A stretch of 35,768 nucleotides of DNA from Rhodanobacter sp. (GTDB lineage: Bacteria; Pseudomonadota; Gammaproteobacteria; Xanthomonadales; Rhodanobacteraceae), in the NCBI GenBank assembly GCA_022730295.1, contig DZCM01000015.1, positions 1-35,768 of the forward strand. The letters are read 5' to 3'. Numbering within the stretch: position 1 is the stretch's first letter; every line of letters begins with the position of its first letter. Below the pieces are notes generated by a model that did not search any database, had not been told where the DNA came from, and saw only the letters and a list, made by a program, of their open reading frames with translations. Position numbers and translations under genes: made by a program. This document shows positions 8,553 to 18,793 of the stretch, one piece after another.

Positions 8553-9101
8553 TCAGCTCAATTGAACCTCGACATTGGCCCGGGCATCGGCTTCGGCAGC
8601 GAAGAATTCCGCCGGCTTGAATCCGAGCGGACTCGCGATCAGCAGCGTGGGAAAGGTTTCCAGCGCAGTGTTGTACTCGCGCACCGAGCCGTTGTAGAAA
8701 CGCCGCGCGTGTTGCAGGGTGTCTTCCACCTGCAACAGTTGCGATGACAGCTGACTGAAGTTGGCGCTGGCCTTGAGATCGGGATAGGCCTCGCCGAGCG
8801 CGATCAGGCGCCCGAGGTTCTGGCCGAGGGCAGTTTCCGGATCGGTGCGTGAGGCTGGCGAGCCGGCCTTCAAGGCCGCGCTGCGCTCGCTGGCGATGTT
8901 TTCGAGCAGACCTTGCTCGTGGTGCGCGTAGCCTTTGACAGTCTCGACCAGCATTGGCACCAGATCATGGCGGCGCTGCAATTGCACATCGACGTCGCTC
9001 CAGGCTACGTGCACCTGGTTGCGCAGCCGCACCATGCGGTTGAACAGCCAGACCGCCGCGGCGACGATCAGCAGCACGGTCACGGCGAGCAAGATGGTCA
9101 T
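8553..9101 (-). CDS. lemA: LemA family protein
   Basis: A 182-aa membrane-anchored helical protein. It has an N-terminal transmembrane segment (residues 1-22, ILLAVTVLLIVAAAVWLF) and then the LemA signature: NRMVRLRNQVHVAWSDVDVQLQRRHDLVPMLVETVKGY, quoted here in two parts as NRMVRLRNQVHVAWSDV and DVQLQRRHDLVPMLVETVKG. A long helical bundle follows, with the conserved ENIASERSAA and FYNGSVREYN, FP and F features. LemA proteins have the N-terminus outside and the bulk inside; their biochemical role is unknown. It is the first gene of a two-gene operon with the DUF2207 protein. Family identity is secure. Confidence 0.93.
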   Translation of the reverse strand: MTILLAVTVLLIVAAAVWLFNRMVRLRNQVHVAWSDVDVQLQRRHDLVPMLVETVKGYAHHEQGLLENIASERSAALKAGSPASRTDPETALGQNLGRLIALGEAYPDLKASANFSQLSSQLLQVEDTLQHARRFYNGSVREYNTALETFPTLLIASPLGFKPAEFFAAEADARANVEVQLS

Positions 9102-9218
9102 GCTTGGCCTATTTGCGCGCGCTGGCGTGAAGCGGCGCCGGCGGTGCGCGACGAAGTGATGTACATGTTGCGTGCTCCCCGGATCGAGCAGCCATGTTTG
9201 CAGCGTCGAGGCGCCGGT

Positions 9219-10085
9219 TCAATCACCGGTTGTCGTGTCGATGGACCTGCGCTTCGCAGTCTGCGCGACCGGGCCTGAAACCCCGGCGCGGCGGCGAGCT
9301 CGCCGAGGCGACGGCATGAAGGGTTGCAACAGTTGCAGTGCCAATGACGCCGGCATCGGCGTATCGATGCCGTAGCGGTCCGGCCATTGATCAGGACGAC
9401 GATAGGTGCCGAACAAGCTGTCGATGAATGGGAACATCGCCGCGTAATTGCCTTCACGCCGGGTGTCGCGCGTGTGATGCCAGCGATGGAAAAACGGCGT
9501 GGCGATGACGTGCTCCAGCACACCAAAACGCCAGCGCAGGTTGGCGTGGACAAAGAAACCCCACAGCGTGCCGAGCACCAGCACCAGCGCCGTGAGCGCC
9601 GTCGAGCCGCCTGGCAGTCCGAGCGCAAGTACGGGAATGAATCCGCACATCCGCGTGAACGCCATGTCCACCGGGTGCGCGCGGGTGTTGGTCAGGAAAT
9701 CGATCGCTTCGGCGCTGTGGTGGATCGCGTGAAAGCGCCATAGCCACGGGATCCGGTGGGATAAACGATGACCCCAGTAAAAACCGATTTCACCCACCAG
9801 CAACGCCAGCGCGAGTCGAGCCGCAGCCGGCAGCCCTGCGATCGCCGCCAGCATGGTGGACGGAATGAGCTGGTGGATGGCAGCCCCAAGCAGAATCAGC
9901 GGCACGCCAAGGAGCAGCCCGACGAAGACCGAATTGAGCACGAAGTAGCCGAGGTCGATCAGGCAGTCGCGTCGAAAAATCTTCTGCCGCCGTACGCCTG
10001 CCAAGCGCTCCAGGGGTATGAAGATCGCGCACAGCAGCAGCAGCCAGATCGCGAGATGATAGAGCTCGGCGATCAGGGCGTTCAT
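9219..10085 (-). CDS. sterol desaturase / fatty acid hydroxylase family membrane protein
   Basis: A 288-aa integral membrane protein with at least four hydrophobic segments (about 8-25, 45-70, 75-100 and 150-180) and the di-iron histidine boxes of the fatty-acid-hydroxylase superfamily: HRLSH (106-110), HAIHH (119-123), His137, His180 and HRWHH (200-204). Such enzymes use O2 and a di-iron centre to hydroxylate or desaturate lipids. The true substrate (carotenoid, fatty acid, sterol-like or ether lipid) cannot be read from the sequence. The start has no strong ribosome-binding site. It follows the broken PEP-CTERM gene by 60 nt on the same strand and precedes lemA by 117 nt; neither neighbour suggests a pathway. 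The C-terminal 40 residues are basic and poorly conserved in appearance. Confidence 0.9.
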   Translation of the reverse strand: MNALIAELYHLAIWLLLLCAIFIPLERLAGVRRQKIFRRDCLIDLGYFVLNSVFVGLLLGVPLILLGAAIHQLIPSTMLAAIAGLPAAARLALALLVGEIGFYWGHRLSHRIPWLWRFHAIHHSAEAIDFLTNTRAHPVDMAFTRMCGFIPVLALGLPGGSTALTALVLVLGTLWGFFVHANLRWRFGVLEHVIATPFFHRWHHTRDTRREGNYAAMFPFIDSLFGTYRRPDQWPDRYGIDTPMPASLALQLLQPFMPSPRRARRRAGVSGPVAQTAKRRSIDTTTGD

Positions 10086-10145
10086 GACAGGTCAATGCAT
10101 CTCGCAGTCGGGCGGAATGGCCGCCGCGACGTTGGCAACGTGTGC

Positions 10146-10937
10146 CTAGGCCATCTCGCCGCCGCCGTGACGACGCGCGCGGCGACGTGCCGCGATGGTG
10201 AGCAGTCCCAAGCCCAGCAAGCCGCCGCCGAACATCCCGAGCACCGGCGGTTCCGGCACGACTTCATACATGGAGATATTGCTGAGCAGGGCGAACGGCG
10301 GACCACCCGAGGGCGTACCCATCGACAGGAAGTTCAGCATTTCCGAAGCGGACGTTGCGGTGAAGGTGAAGGACACCGGCGCCCAGTCTGCCCAGCCGTG
10401 TGTACCGATGCTGTTGGTCGAAGTGGTGAAGGATTGGCCGCCGAGCGACACCTTGAACTTCTCGGTAGTGGAACCCTGTTTGCTCATTTCCTGGGTGGAA
10501 GCCCACCAGAAATTCACCGTGTATTGCCGGCCGGCAACGAGGTTGTTGATGGTCTGGCTGATTCCGCCCCGGATCGCCGAGTCGCCGTCCAGTCCAACGA
10601 ATGATCCGGAGCCGGTCGGCGGCGCAGTGACTGCCGCGGGCAGGCGCTGGGTGGAGCCGTCGCCCCATTGCGTGCAGGCTGAGACCGTCGATGCCGCGCT
10701 GGCGCTCGGATACCAGATTTCGTAACCGCCGTTGCCGGTCTAGCCGCTGACGAACTCACCGCCCCATTGGCAGCCGGCGGTGGTGGTGGCGCTGCTGCTG
10801 AATTGGGTCGGCGCAGTCGCGCCAGTCGTGGTCTGGCTGAAATCGCCGTTGGTGATCAGGTCGACCGGCGTTGCATGGGCAAGACCGATTGAGCCGGCTG
10901 CGAGCAGCGCGGCCACGCCAAGGGTGGTGAGCTTCAT
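10146..10937 (-). pseudogene. PEP-CTERM sorted exported protein, interrupted by one amber codon
   Basis: Starting at ATG 10935-10937 the frame gives a signal peptide (MKLTTLGVAALLAAGSIGLAHA) and then VDLITNGDFSQ, the opening of choice-of-anchor/DUF642-type domains. It meets TAG at codon 66 (10740-10742) and continues open for 197 more codons in the same frame. The second part holds GGYEIWYPSA, GSGSFVGLDGD and GGISQTINNL, and ends with VVPEP, a hydrophobic segment and RRRARR, the PEP-CTERM/exosortase sorting signal. The frame is uninterrupted otherwise, so one base change (TGG to TAG, Trp to stop, would fit SG-W-TGNGG) explains the break. It is either a recent pseudogene, a readthrough case or a sequencing error. 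An intact relative would be cleaved and anchored by an exosortase encoded elsewhere. A CCATATGG palindrome lies just upstream. Confidence 0.8.
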
Positions 10938-11186
10938 TGGGATCCCTGTTTCCTGATGAATGACGCCGACGGATGATGTCAAGGCAATTTCAATGCCATA
11001 TGGTATGGGAACTCGGCCAGCGCCGACTCGACGCATCTGTGAACAATTCTAACGATTTCGGGGACCTGTCGAGCCCCCATTGCGCCCGCTGCCGCTGAAG
11101 CCGTTTCCTCCACTGAAGGCGCCACGGCCTCACTTTCCTATCAGGACCCGGACGGGCTGTTCCTCACAGCTCTTTGGGTGGGAACT

Positions 11187-11492
11187 CTACTCCAACTGGC
11201 TCGAGTCAGCGAGGACGCTGCAACAAGTCTCGCCGGCGAGGTGGCCATCGGCATCGTGACTGTAGCCGACGGTCCAGGTGGATCCATTCTGGTTCATGGC
11301 TTCGCTGACGAGCAGGCCGCGCTTGTCGTACAGATAACTGTTGGTGACCGGCGCGTTGGTGATGCCGCCATTGGCGTCCTGCCGGGTGATCGTGCTCGGT
11401 TGCCCTGTGGCTGTGTACGTCCACGCGTGGTTGCCGTTGCCGCCGGGGAAGGTCAATGCGGTGCTGAACTTGGGAACGATGTGGCAAGACAA
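11187..11492 (-). pseudogene. RHS/YD-repeat protein fragment
   Basis: About 100 codons with RHS-repeat texture: a repeat ending WTYTATGQPSTITRQ, then SYLYDKRGLLVSEAMNQNG, then WTVGYSHDADGHLAGE, which matches the YDxxG-L pattern of YD repeats. Intact RHS proteins run to more than 1000 residues and form a shell around a toxin or adhesive tip; here only two or three repeats remain, with no signal peptide and no core-ending motif. The frame runs out at both ends. At the upstream edge is a direct repeat of TGACCCC (11497-11503 and 11510-11516, plus strand). The remainder of 11041-11186 and 11493-11553 shows no gene. It is probably a relic of a larger locus lost by deletion. Confidence 0.7.
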
Positions 11493-11553
11493 GACGTGAC
11501 CCCGCTTTTTGACCCCTCACTACTCTTGGATGGAACTCAACGCCCGGCAAAAG

Positions 11554-11580
11554 AAAAGCCCCGCGCATGGCGGGGCTTTT
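11554..11580 (-). terminator. intrinsic terminator of hppA
   Basis: AAAAGCCCCGC (11554-11564) is the perfect reverse complement of GCGGGGCTTTT (11570-11580), with a 5-nt loop. On the minus strand the stem is followed by TTTTCTTTT. It lies 25 nt after the hppA stop. Confidence 0.92.
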
Positions 11581-11605
11581 CGCAAGCGATGCCACTTGCA
11601 GCCGA

Positions 11606-13690
<2,085 letters not shown>

Positions 13691-13733
13691 CGGACAACCC
13701 CTTTGGCACACGCCCGCAACGGGCATTCCCGCG

Positions 13734-13739
13734 AGTATA
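13734..13739 (-). promoter_or_regulatory. candidate -10 element of hppA
   Basis: TATACT on the minus strand, 44 nt before the hppA start and between that gene and the terminator of the upstream lipoprotein gene. No good -35 is seen at 16-18 nt. A small hairpin GCCCG-CAA-CGGGC (13712-13724) would fall in the 5' untranslated leader. Confidence 0.4.
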
Positions 13740-13781
13740 GCCGGTAAGGGGTGGCGAACCGAAGCCGCAGCGGGCAGCAAA

Positions 13782-13807
13782 AACCCCGGCGGGATCCCGC
13801 CGGGGTT
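13782..13807 (-). terminator. intrinsic terminator of the DUF2846-like lipoprotein gene
   Basis: A perfect 26-bp palindrome from AACCCCGGCGGGA to its complement, followed on the minus strand by a run of T (GGGGTTTTTGC). It lies 21 nt after the lipoprotein stop and separates it from hppA. Confidence 0.9.
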
Positions 13808-13828
13808 GACTTGCAGCGGTGGTGTTGG

Positions 13829-14278
13829 TTACTTGCCGGACTTTTCCGGCTTGACGGCGAAGTCGAGTTTGGGAAGCGCGGATTGCGCCGTTGCGGCGTC
13901 CACCTTGGTCAAATGAGGGTGCCCCGCAAAGGCGCCCATGCTGATGGTGCCCTGCACGTAGTAAGTCTTGCCTGCCTCGACGTTGATGGTCACGTCCGTT
14001 TTCGCTTCGGTTTTCGCGCTGTACGTGTGCTCGCCGGGGGTCGCGTTCTCGAAGAAATAGGTGCCGCTTTGCAGCGCGCCGATGACATTGCCGTTGTCGC
14101 GCACATCGAACTGGATCGCCGCTCCAAGGAAGTGGCTTTCGCGGTAGAAGTACACGAGTCCGTGGTCAGGCTGGACGGTTGGCGCTGGGTGCGACGTTGA
14201 CCGTTGCATGCCGGCACAACCGGCCATCATCAAGCCAACGGTTGCGATCACGGTTGCCCGCGCAAAAAATGGATGCAT
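13829..14278 (-). CDS. DUF2846-like lipoprotein
   Basis: A 149-aa protein with a lipoprotein signal: hydrophobic segment ATVIATVGLMMAGC with lipobox MAGC, so Cys21 is the probable lipidated residue. The mature part is a single beta-rich domain beginning GLVYFYRESHFLGAAIQF and continuing GTYFFENATPGEHTYSA, the pattern of DUF2846 proteins (a carboxypeptidase-regulatory-like beta sandwich). Function is unknown; location is the inner leaflet of the outer membrane or the inner membrane. It is monocistronic, with a strong terminator after it. The gene upstream on this strand is more than 400 bp away. Confidence 0.8.
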   Translation of the reverse strand: MHPFFARATVIATVGLMMAGCAGMQRSTSHPAPTVQPDHGLVYFYRESHFLGAAIQFDVRDNGNVIGALQSGTYFFENATPGEHTYSAKTEAKTDVTINVEAGKTYYVQGTISMGAFAGHPHLTKVDAATAQSALPKLDFAVKPEKSGK

Positions 14279-14764
14279 GATTTACTCCCTTGTATTGGAT
14301 GTGATGTCTCCCCGACCTTGAGACTCTAAGGCACGCGGAACGCGCGAAGCAAGCCCACACAGCGCGACAGTGCCATCCCGGCCGCATGTGCCCGTCGTCG
14401 TTCCGGCACTTCAGGCGCAGTGGCTTGAGCACGGCGACACTCGGGCCTGGGTTGCGCGCATGATCAATCCACGCTACGCCGCCCACCGCGCGCACGTTGG
14501 TGGCGGGCCGTTTCGATGGCTTCGCCGGCGCTGCGTCGCATGCCGAAGTGGATGCTTTGTTCGCCTCATTCGGCGACTGACATTTCGACGGCGCAGGTGG
14601 GGCCGATATCCGACGTTGCGTTCAATGGCAATAGTTGGCACTATCGGCACACGGATTGTGGAATTGCATCGAGCCTGTGCGACGTCGGCCCGGCAGTGCC
14701 AGCGACGTCCAGGCATATGTGGCACTGAACGCGATTCGGTGCCACGCCATTCAAGGGGTGGCTT
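14279..14764. other. gene-poor interval with possible decayed coding remnants
   Basis: No intact gene is seen in these 486 bp. Two short stretches look protein-like in different plus-strand frames: one around 14390-14510 reading ALQAQWLEHGDTRAWVARM, and one ending at a TGA at about 14580 reading GRFDGFAGAASHAEVDALF. They could be pieces of one gene split by a frameshift, but neither has a start site and I cannot name a family. The promoter of the following zinc-ribbon gene should lie in the last 150 bp; no clear -35/-10 pair stands out. Confidence 0.35.
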
Positions 14765-16123
14765 ATGGATTGTCCTGGTTGCGGACGCAGCCTCGCCGAA
14801 GGCGCCAAGTTCTGCGCCGGTTGCGGAACCCGTATCGAAGCCGTCGCGGATCCCGCGTGCCCGCAATGTGGCGCGGCGCATCCCGCGGATGCGAAGTTCT
14901 GCAAGCAGTGTGGCCATTCATTCGTCGCCGTCCCTCCGCCCGCGCCGCCGCCTGCCTATGTGCCGCCGACTGCGGCCGCTGCCGAAGCGTGCCCGCATTG
15001 CGGCACGCCGCGCGTGCCGGGCATAAGGTTCTGCAAGCTTTGCGGGCAGCCTTTCGAGGATTCCGTCGCGCCGCCTGCTGCGCCCGCGGACGAAGATTCG
15101 ACGGTCTTCAAACCGGTCCGTTCCGCCGACACAACCGCAACCGTCGCGCCCGCCGCCGCACTGCCGGGTGCGAATGAAGTCGCAGGCGCCGCGACCTCGC
15201 TGGATGAATTGTTGGCCGCGCCGCCGGCGGGCGCGACCGCTGATGCTGCGCAAGGCCAGGTCGCGGCCACTGCTGCGGCCGCGCCGCCGCCGCCCGTGCG
15301 ACCCGCGGCGCCGGTCGCGCCGCGCGCGAACGCCGGATTGCCGGGTTGGCTGATCGGCGTCATCGTCGCGGTAGTGTTGATAGTGGTTGGGGGCGTCGCG
15401 GCGTTTGCCTACGTGAAGTTCTTCCACCACGCCCAGCCTGCGGAAACCTTGGCCGAGACACCGGCTGCATCCGCGGGAACCTCCGCCAGTGCCGCGCCGA
15501 TCGCGATGACGCCAGCAGCACCTGCCGCAGCGGCATCGCAAGTCACGGCGGCAGCGCCCGCTGGATCGGGGGCGGGTGGAGCAACTACCGGCGCGATGGC
15601 CACGGCGGGCTCAGTTGCCGCGACGGCCGCGGGATTGCCACCCGCCACCGCGGTTTCGGGCGCGACTGCGCCGGCAATAGACCAGTCCAGCCAGATCGCC
15701 GACCTAGTTGTGCAGGGGCAGAATGACTACGCGCGTGGCCGCTACAACGACGCCATCCGCAAGGCGAAGTCCGCGCTCGATGTGCAACCAGGGGATGTCG
15801 GAGCACAGGCGCTTCTGCAGCAGGCCACCGACGCCCAGCAGCGGGTCGCCGCGCAGCGCGCGCGTGAGCGCAAGGAGCGCGCCGAGCGCAAGAAGGCCGA
15901 GCAGGCCGCGGCCGCCAGGCAGGCTGCGGCGGAAGCCGCGCGGCAGGCCGCCGTTCCGATTCCACGCACGCCGACGCCGGACGAAATCTACAACCAGCGC
16001 GCGCACGACGAGTGTCACCGCGGCTTTTTTGGCATGAGCTGCAGGCACAAGATTCGCGTGCAGGTGTGCCAAGGTGCGAAGGCGGGGGCGCCGGGCACGA
16101 CGGTGTGCAGCAAGAACAATTGA
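14765..16123 (+). CDS. triple zinc-ribbon, single-pass membrane protein with TPR-like and Cys-containing C-terminus
   Basis: A 452-aa protein of unknown function. It begins with three CxxC zinc ribbons: CPGCG...CAGCG (residues 3-21), CPQCG...CKQCG (33-50) and CPHCG...CKLCG (77-95). An Ala/Pro-rich linker of about 100 residues follows, then one transmembrane segment (about 195-220, LIGVIVAVVLIVVGGVAAFAYV) and a second Ala-rich linker. Residues about 305-350 form a TPR-like pair (VQGQNDYARGRYNDAIRKA), followed by a charged coiled-coil helix rich in Arg/Glu/Ala. The end has four cysteines (CHRGFFGMSC, then CQG and CSK) that could form disulfides outside the cell. AAGGGG precedes the ATG. The next gene, 103 nt on, also carries a zinc ribbon. 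Confidence 0.85.
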   Translation: MDCPGCGRSLAEGAKFCAGCGTRIEAVADPACPQCGAAHPADAKFCKQCGHSFVAVPPPAPPPAYVPPTAAAAEACPHCGTPRVPGIRFCKLCGQPFEDSVAPPAAPADEDSTVFKPVRSADTTATVAPAAALPGANEVAGAATSLDELLAAPPAGATADAAQGQVAATAAAAPPPPVRPAAPVAPRANAGLPGWLIGVIVAVVLIVVGGVAAFAYVKFFHHAQPAETLAETPAASAGTSASAAPIAMTPAAPAAAASQVTAAAPAGSGAGGATTGAMATAGSVAATAAGLPPATAVSGATAPAIDQSSQIADLVVQGQNDYARGRYNDAIRKAKSALDVQPGDVGAQALLQQATDAQQRVAAQRARERKERAERKKAEQAAAARQAAAEAARQAAVPIPRTPTPDEIYNQRAHDECHRGFFGMSCRHKIRVQVCQGAKAGAPGTTVCSKNN

Positions 16124-16226
16124 GGCACCGCGAGTCGTTGGTGTGGGGCTTGCCCGAAACTGAAGATGGCGCGCGGGATTCGGTGGCGTTGCCATGTGTT
16201 GCCACACAACCGAGGGAGGAGCGGTA

Positions 16227-17369
16227 ATGGCTGAGACGAAAGTGGCGAATCTGGGCCTGCTGTTGCGTTGCTATGAAGGACTGCGCAACTGGCGGGCGCT
16301 GGCGATGCTGGTGGCAGGGTTCGTGATCGCGGCGCTGCTGATGGCGCTGAATGGCGTGATCTTCTCGCATCTGGTAATGCACAGCTTCACGCTCGCCAAG
16401 TTGCTGGGCGGACTGCTCACGATCATTGCGCTGCTGGTGGTGCTCGCCGGCATCAACGGTACCGGTCTGCTATTGGTCGATCAGGCCGACGGCAAGCCAT
16501 CGCGCGGGTTCGGTGCGGCCTTTTTCGGCGGGCTCGGTGTCACCGTGCAGTCCATCGTTTGCCTGCTGATCCTGGGCGTGAGCCTGCTGCTGATCATCCT
16601 GATCCTGTGGGCCTTGTCCTTCCTCGGCAAGATCCCGGGCATTGGCCCGGCGTTCGCGTTCCTGCTGGCCGGGCCAACGATGCTGATTTTGGCAGCCTGC
16701 TATGCCGTGCTGGCTTTCGGCGTGTCCTTGATGTTCGTGGCCTTGTGGCGCGGCAACGGCATGCTCGGCTCACTCGGGCGCGCGATCGACATCGTGCTCA
16801 AGCGGCCGCTCGACGTGGTGTTGCACTTCATCGTGCTGGCGCTGCTGATCGTACCGATCGAGATATTCGTCGCGGCGGTGATGTTCGGCGGCTCGATGCT
16901 GACCACCGTGATGTACGCGAGCAGCAGCGCCGCCAGCGCGTATGGTGCTTACGGTGCGTATGGCGGCGGCAGCCCATTGGACATGCTGATGGGCGGCGGC
17001 GCGTCGCTCGGCGCTGCCGGTGCGTCACTCGGCATCGTGGTCGCCGCGGTGTGGGCGCTGTTCGTGCTGATCGGCATGTTGGGCAATATCCTGATCTACG
17101 ATTCGCTCGCCAGCACGACGGCAGCCGGTTCGGCGGATTTCCTGCGCGCCAAGGCCGCGCAAGTGAAGGCCAAGGTTGACGAGAATCGTCCGCAGGCGGC
17201 GCCCGTCCCGGCGCCTGCGGCAGTCGCTCCGGTGGCGCCGCGACCCGCAGCGCCACCCGCCGCCGCACCGCCACCCCCCGCGCCGGCGCCAGCTACTTGC
17301 GGAAGCTGCGGTGCAGTGCTGACGCCCGGCGACCGCTTCTGCGGAGAATGTGGCGCTGCGCAAGCTTGA
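16227..17369 (+). CDS. polytopic membrane protein with C-terminal zinc ribbon
   Basis: A 380-aa protein with about six hydrophobic segments between residues 25 and 300 (for example LAMLVAGFVIAALLMAL, LLGVSLLLIILILWAL and SLGIVVAAVWALFVLIGML). Between helices is a Tyr/Ala/Gly stretch (SAYGAYGAYGGG). A Pro/Ala-rich linker leads to a single zinc ribbon at the extreme C-terminus, CGSCG...CGECG. The start at ATG 16227 has AGGAG 6 nt upstream and was preferred to the in-frame codon at 16194. It is probably co-transcribed with the preceding triple zinc-ribbon gene, and the shared ribbon type suggests the two proteins work together. I do not recognise a named family; a membrane-protein quality-control or envelope role would be speculation. 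Confidence 0.85.
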   Translation: MAETKVANLGLLLRCYEGLRNWRALAMLVAGFVIAALLMALNGVIFSHLVMHSFTLAKLLGGLLTIIALLVVLAGINGTGLLLVDQADGKPSRGFGAAFFGGLGVTVQSIVCLLILGVSLLLIILILWALSFLGKIPGIGPAFAFLLAGPTMLILAACYAVLAFGVSLMFVALWRGNGMLGSLGRAIDIVLKRPLDVVLHFIVLALLIVPIEIFVAAVMFGGSMLTTVMYASSSAASAYGAYGAYGGGSPLDMLMGGGASLGAAGASLGIVVAAVWALFVLIGMLGNILIYDSLASTTAAGSADFLRAKAAQVKAKVDENRPQAAPVPAPAAVAPVAPRPAAPPAAAPPPPAPAPATCGSCGAVLTPGDRFCGECGAAQA

Positions 17370-17414
17370 TGACGCAAGGCACAGTGGTCCGTCCATTTCG
17401 GGCGGGCAGCTGCG

Positions 17415-18680
17415 TCAGTGCTTGGCTTGGAACGCCGGCAGCCGTTTGCGTACCGTCGCGGGTTTCAGTGCGACGTACTTTGGCAGTCCGTCGGCGCCAT
17501 ACGGCGGCGGGGCTTCGCCGCGGATCAGCGGGGCGAGGTAGCGGCGCGCCGCGGCGGTGATGCCGTAGCCGTCTCTGGTGATGAATGATCGCGGCAGTTT
17601 CTTTTCGCGGTTTGCGATCTTCGTTAGCGGGACGGATTCGATCTTCCAGCGGTACGGCGCATCGGACCGGCGCTTGATGACTGGCATCACCGCGTTGGCG
17701 CCAGACAGTGCGTACTCCACCGCCGCGCGACCGACGGCTTGTGCTTGCTCCAGATCGGTTTTCGATGCGATGTGTCGCGCCGAGCGCTGCAGGTAATCTG
17801 GCAGCGCCCAGTGGGTTTTCAGTTGCAACGTGTCGCGCACCATGCCGGCGAGCGCCGGGGCGACGCCGCCGAGTTGGGTGTGGCCGAAGGCATCGGTGCC
17901 GGCGTGGGCGTCGGCGACGAAGCGGCCATCGGCATAACGGATGCCTTCGCTGGCGGCGATGACGCAGCAGCCGGCGCGATTGACGGTGGCGCGCACCTGC
18001 GCAAGAAACGTTGCGGGGTCGAACGCCAATTCCGGAAACAGGATGATGTGCGGCGCATCGTCGCGGCTATGTCCGGCCAGGCCCGCCGCCGCTGCAATCC
18101 AGCCGGCATGGCGACCCATTACCTCCATCACGAACACGCGGGTGGAGGTGTCCATCATCGACATTACGTCGAGTGCGCATTCGCGCAAGGACACCGCGGT
18201 GTACTTGGCCACCGAGCCGAACCCCGGGCAGCAATCGGTCACGGCGAGATCGTTGTCGACGGTTTTCGGCACGCCGATGCAACGGATGTCGTAATCCATC
18301 GCCCTGCCAAGCCGCGACAGTTTCAATGCGGTGTCGGCCGAGTCGTTGCCGCCGTTGTAAAGGAACCAGCGGATGTCATGCGCTCGGAATACGTCGATCA
18401 GGCGTGCATACCGCGTACGGTCCTCGTCCAATGATTTCAGCTTGACCCGGCACGAACCAAACGCGCCGCCGGGTGTGTGCGTGAGTGCGCGGATTGCGGC
18501 GGGTGCTTCTTTCGATGTGTCGATCAAATCCTCGCGCAAGGCACCGAGGATGCCATTGCGCGCGGCGTACGCCGTGACCGCGTGCTGGCGGCAGGTCTCG
18601 ATCACCGCGCCGGCGGTGGCATTGATGACGGCGGTGACACCGCCGGACTGTGCGTACAGTAGTTTCCCTGACGTTTTCAT
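17415..18680 (-). CDS. pfp: diphosphate-dependent 6-phosphofructokinase
   Basis: Phosphorylates fructose-6-phosphate with pyrophosphate instead of ATP, reversibly, in the cytoplasm. The 421-aa protein has the PFK fold: YAQSGGVTAVINAT at the N-terminus, GGNDSADTALKL (110-121), PKTVDNDL (138-145) and MEVMGRHAGW. Asp113 stands where ATP enzymes have the second Gly of GGDGS, and Lys139 replaces the Gly of PGTIDND; both changes are diagnostic of PPi use. The start at 18680 (MKTSGKLLY) begins the conserved domain; its ribosome-binding site is weak. It is transcribed divergently from adk across 113 bp. Together with hppA and ppa it makes PPi metabolism a theme of this window. Because the reaction is reversible it can also serve gluconeogenesis. 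Confidence 0.95.
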   Translation of the reverse strand: MKTSGKLLYAQSGGVTAVINATAGAVIETCRQHAVTAYAARNGILGALREDLIDTSKEAPAAIRALTHTPGGAFGSCRVKLKSLDEDRTRYARLIDVFRAHDIRWFLYNGGNDSADTALKLSRLGRAMDYDIRCIGVPKTVDNDLAVTDCCPGFGSVAKYTAVSLRECALDVMSMMDTSTRVFVMEVMGRHAGWIAAAAGLAGHSRDDAPHIILFPELAFDPATFLAQVRATVNRAGCCVIAASEGIRYADGRFVADAHAGTDAFGHTQLGGVAPALAGMVRDTLQLKTHWALPDYLQRSARHIASKTDLEQAQAVGRAAVEYALSGANAVMPVIKRRSDAPYRWKIESVPLTKIANREKKLPRSFITRDGYGITAAARRYLAPLIRGEAPPPYGADGLPKYVALKPATVRKRLPAFQAKH

Positions 18681-18793
18681 CGTGGTATCCCGGGTCGCGG
18701 TGGTTCCGCCGGCCGGACGTTTGACGCCGTGCCTGCGCAACCGCTAGCGTACGCCTGTTGTTTGACGTCATGGCGGTCATCGAAGGAGTATCC

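Noticed and set aside
17415-18680. ATP-dependent 6-phosphofructokinase
   Set aside because: The two residues that distinguish PPi enzymes (Asp in GGND, Lys in PKTVDND) are both present.
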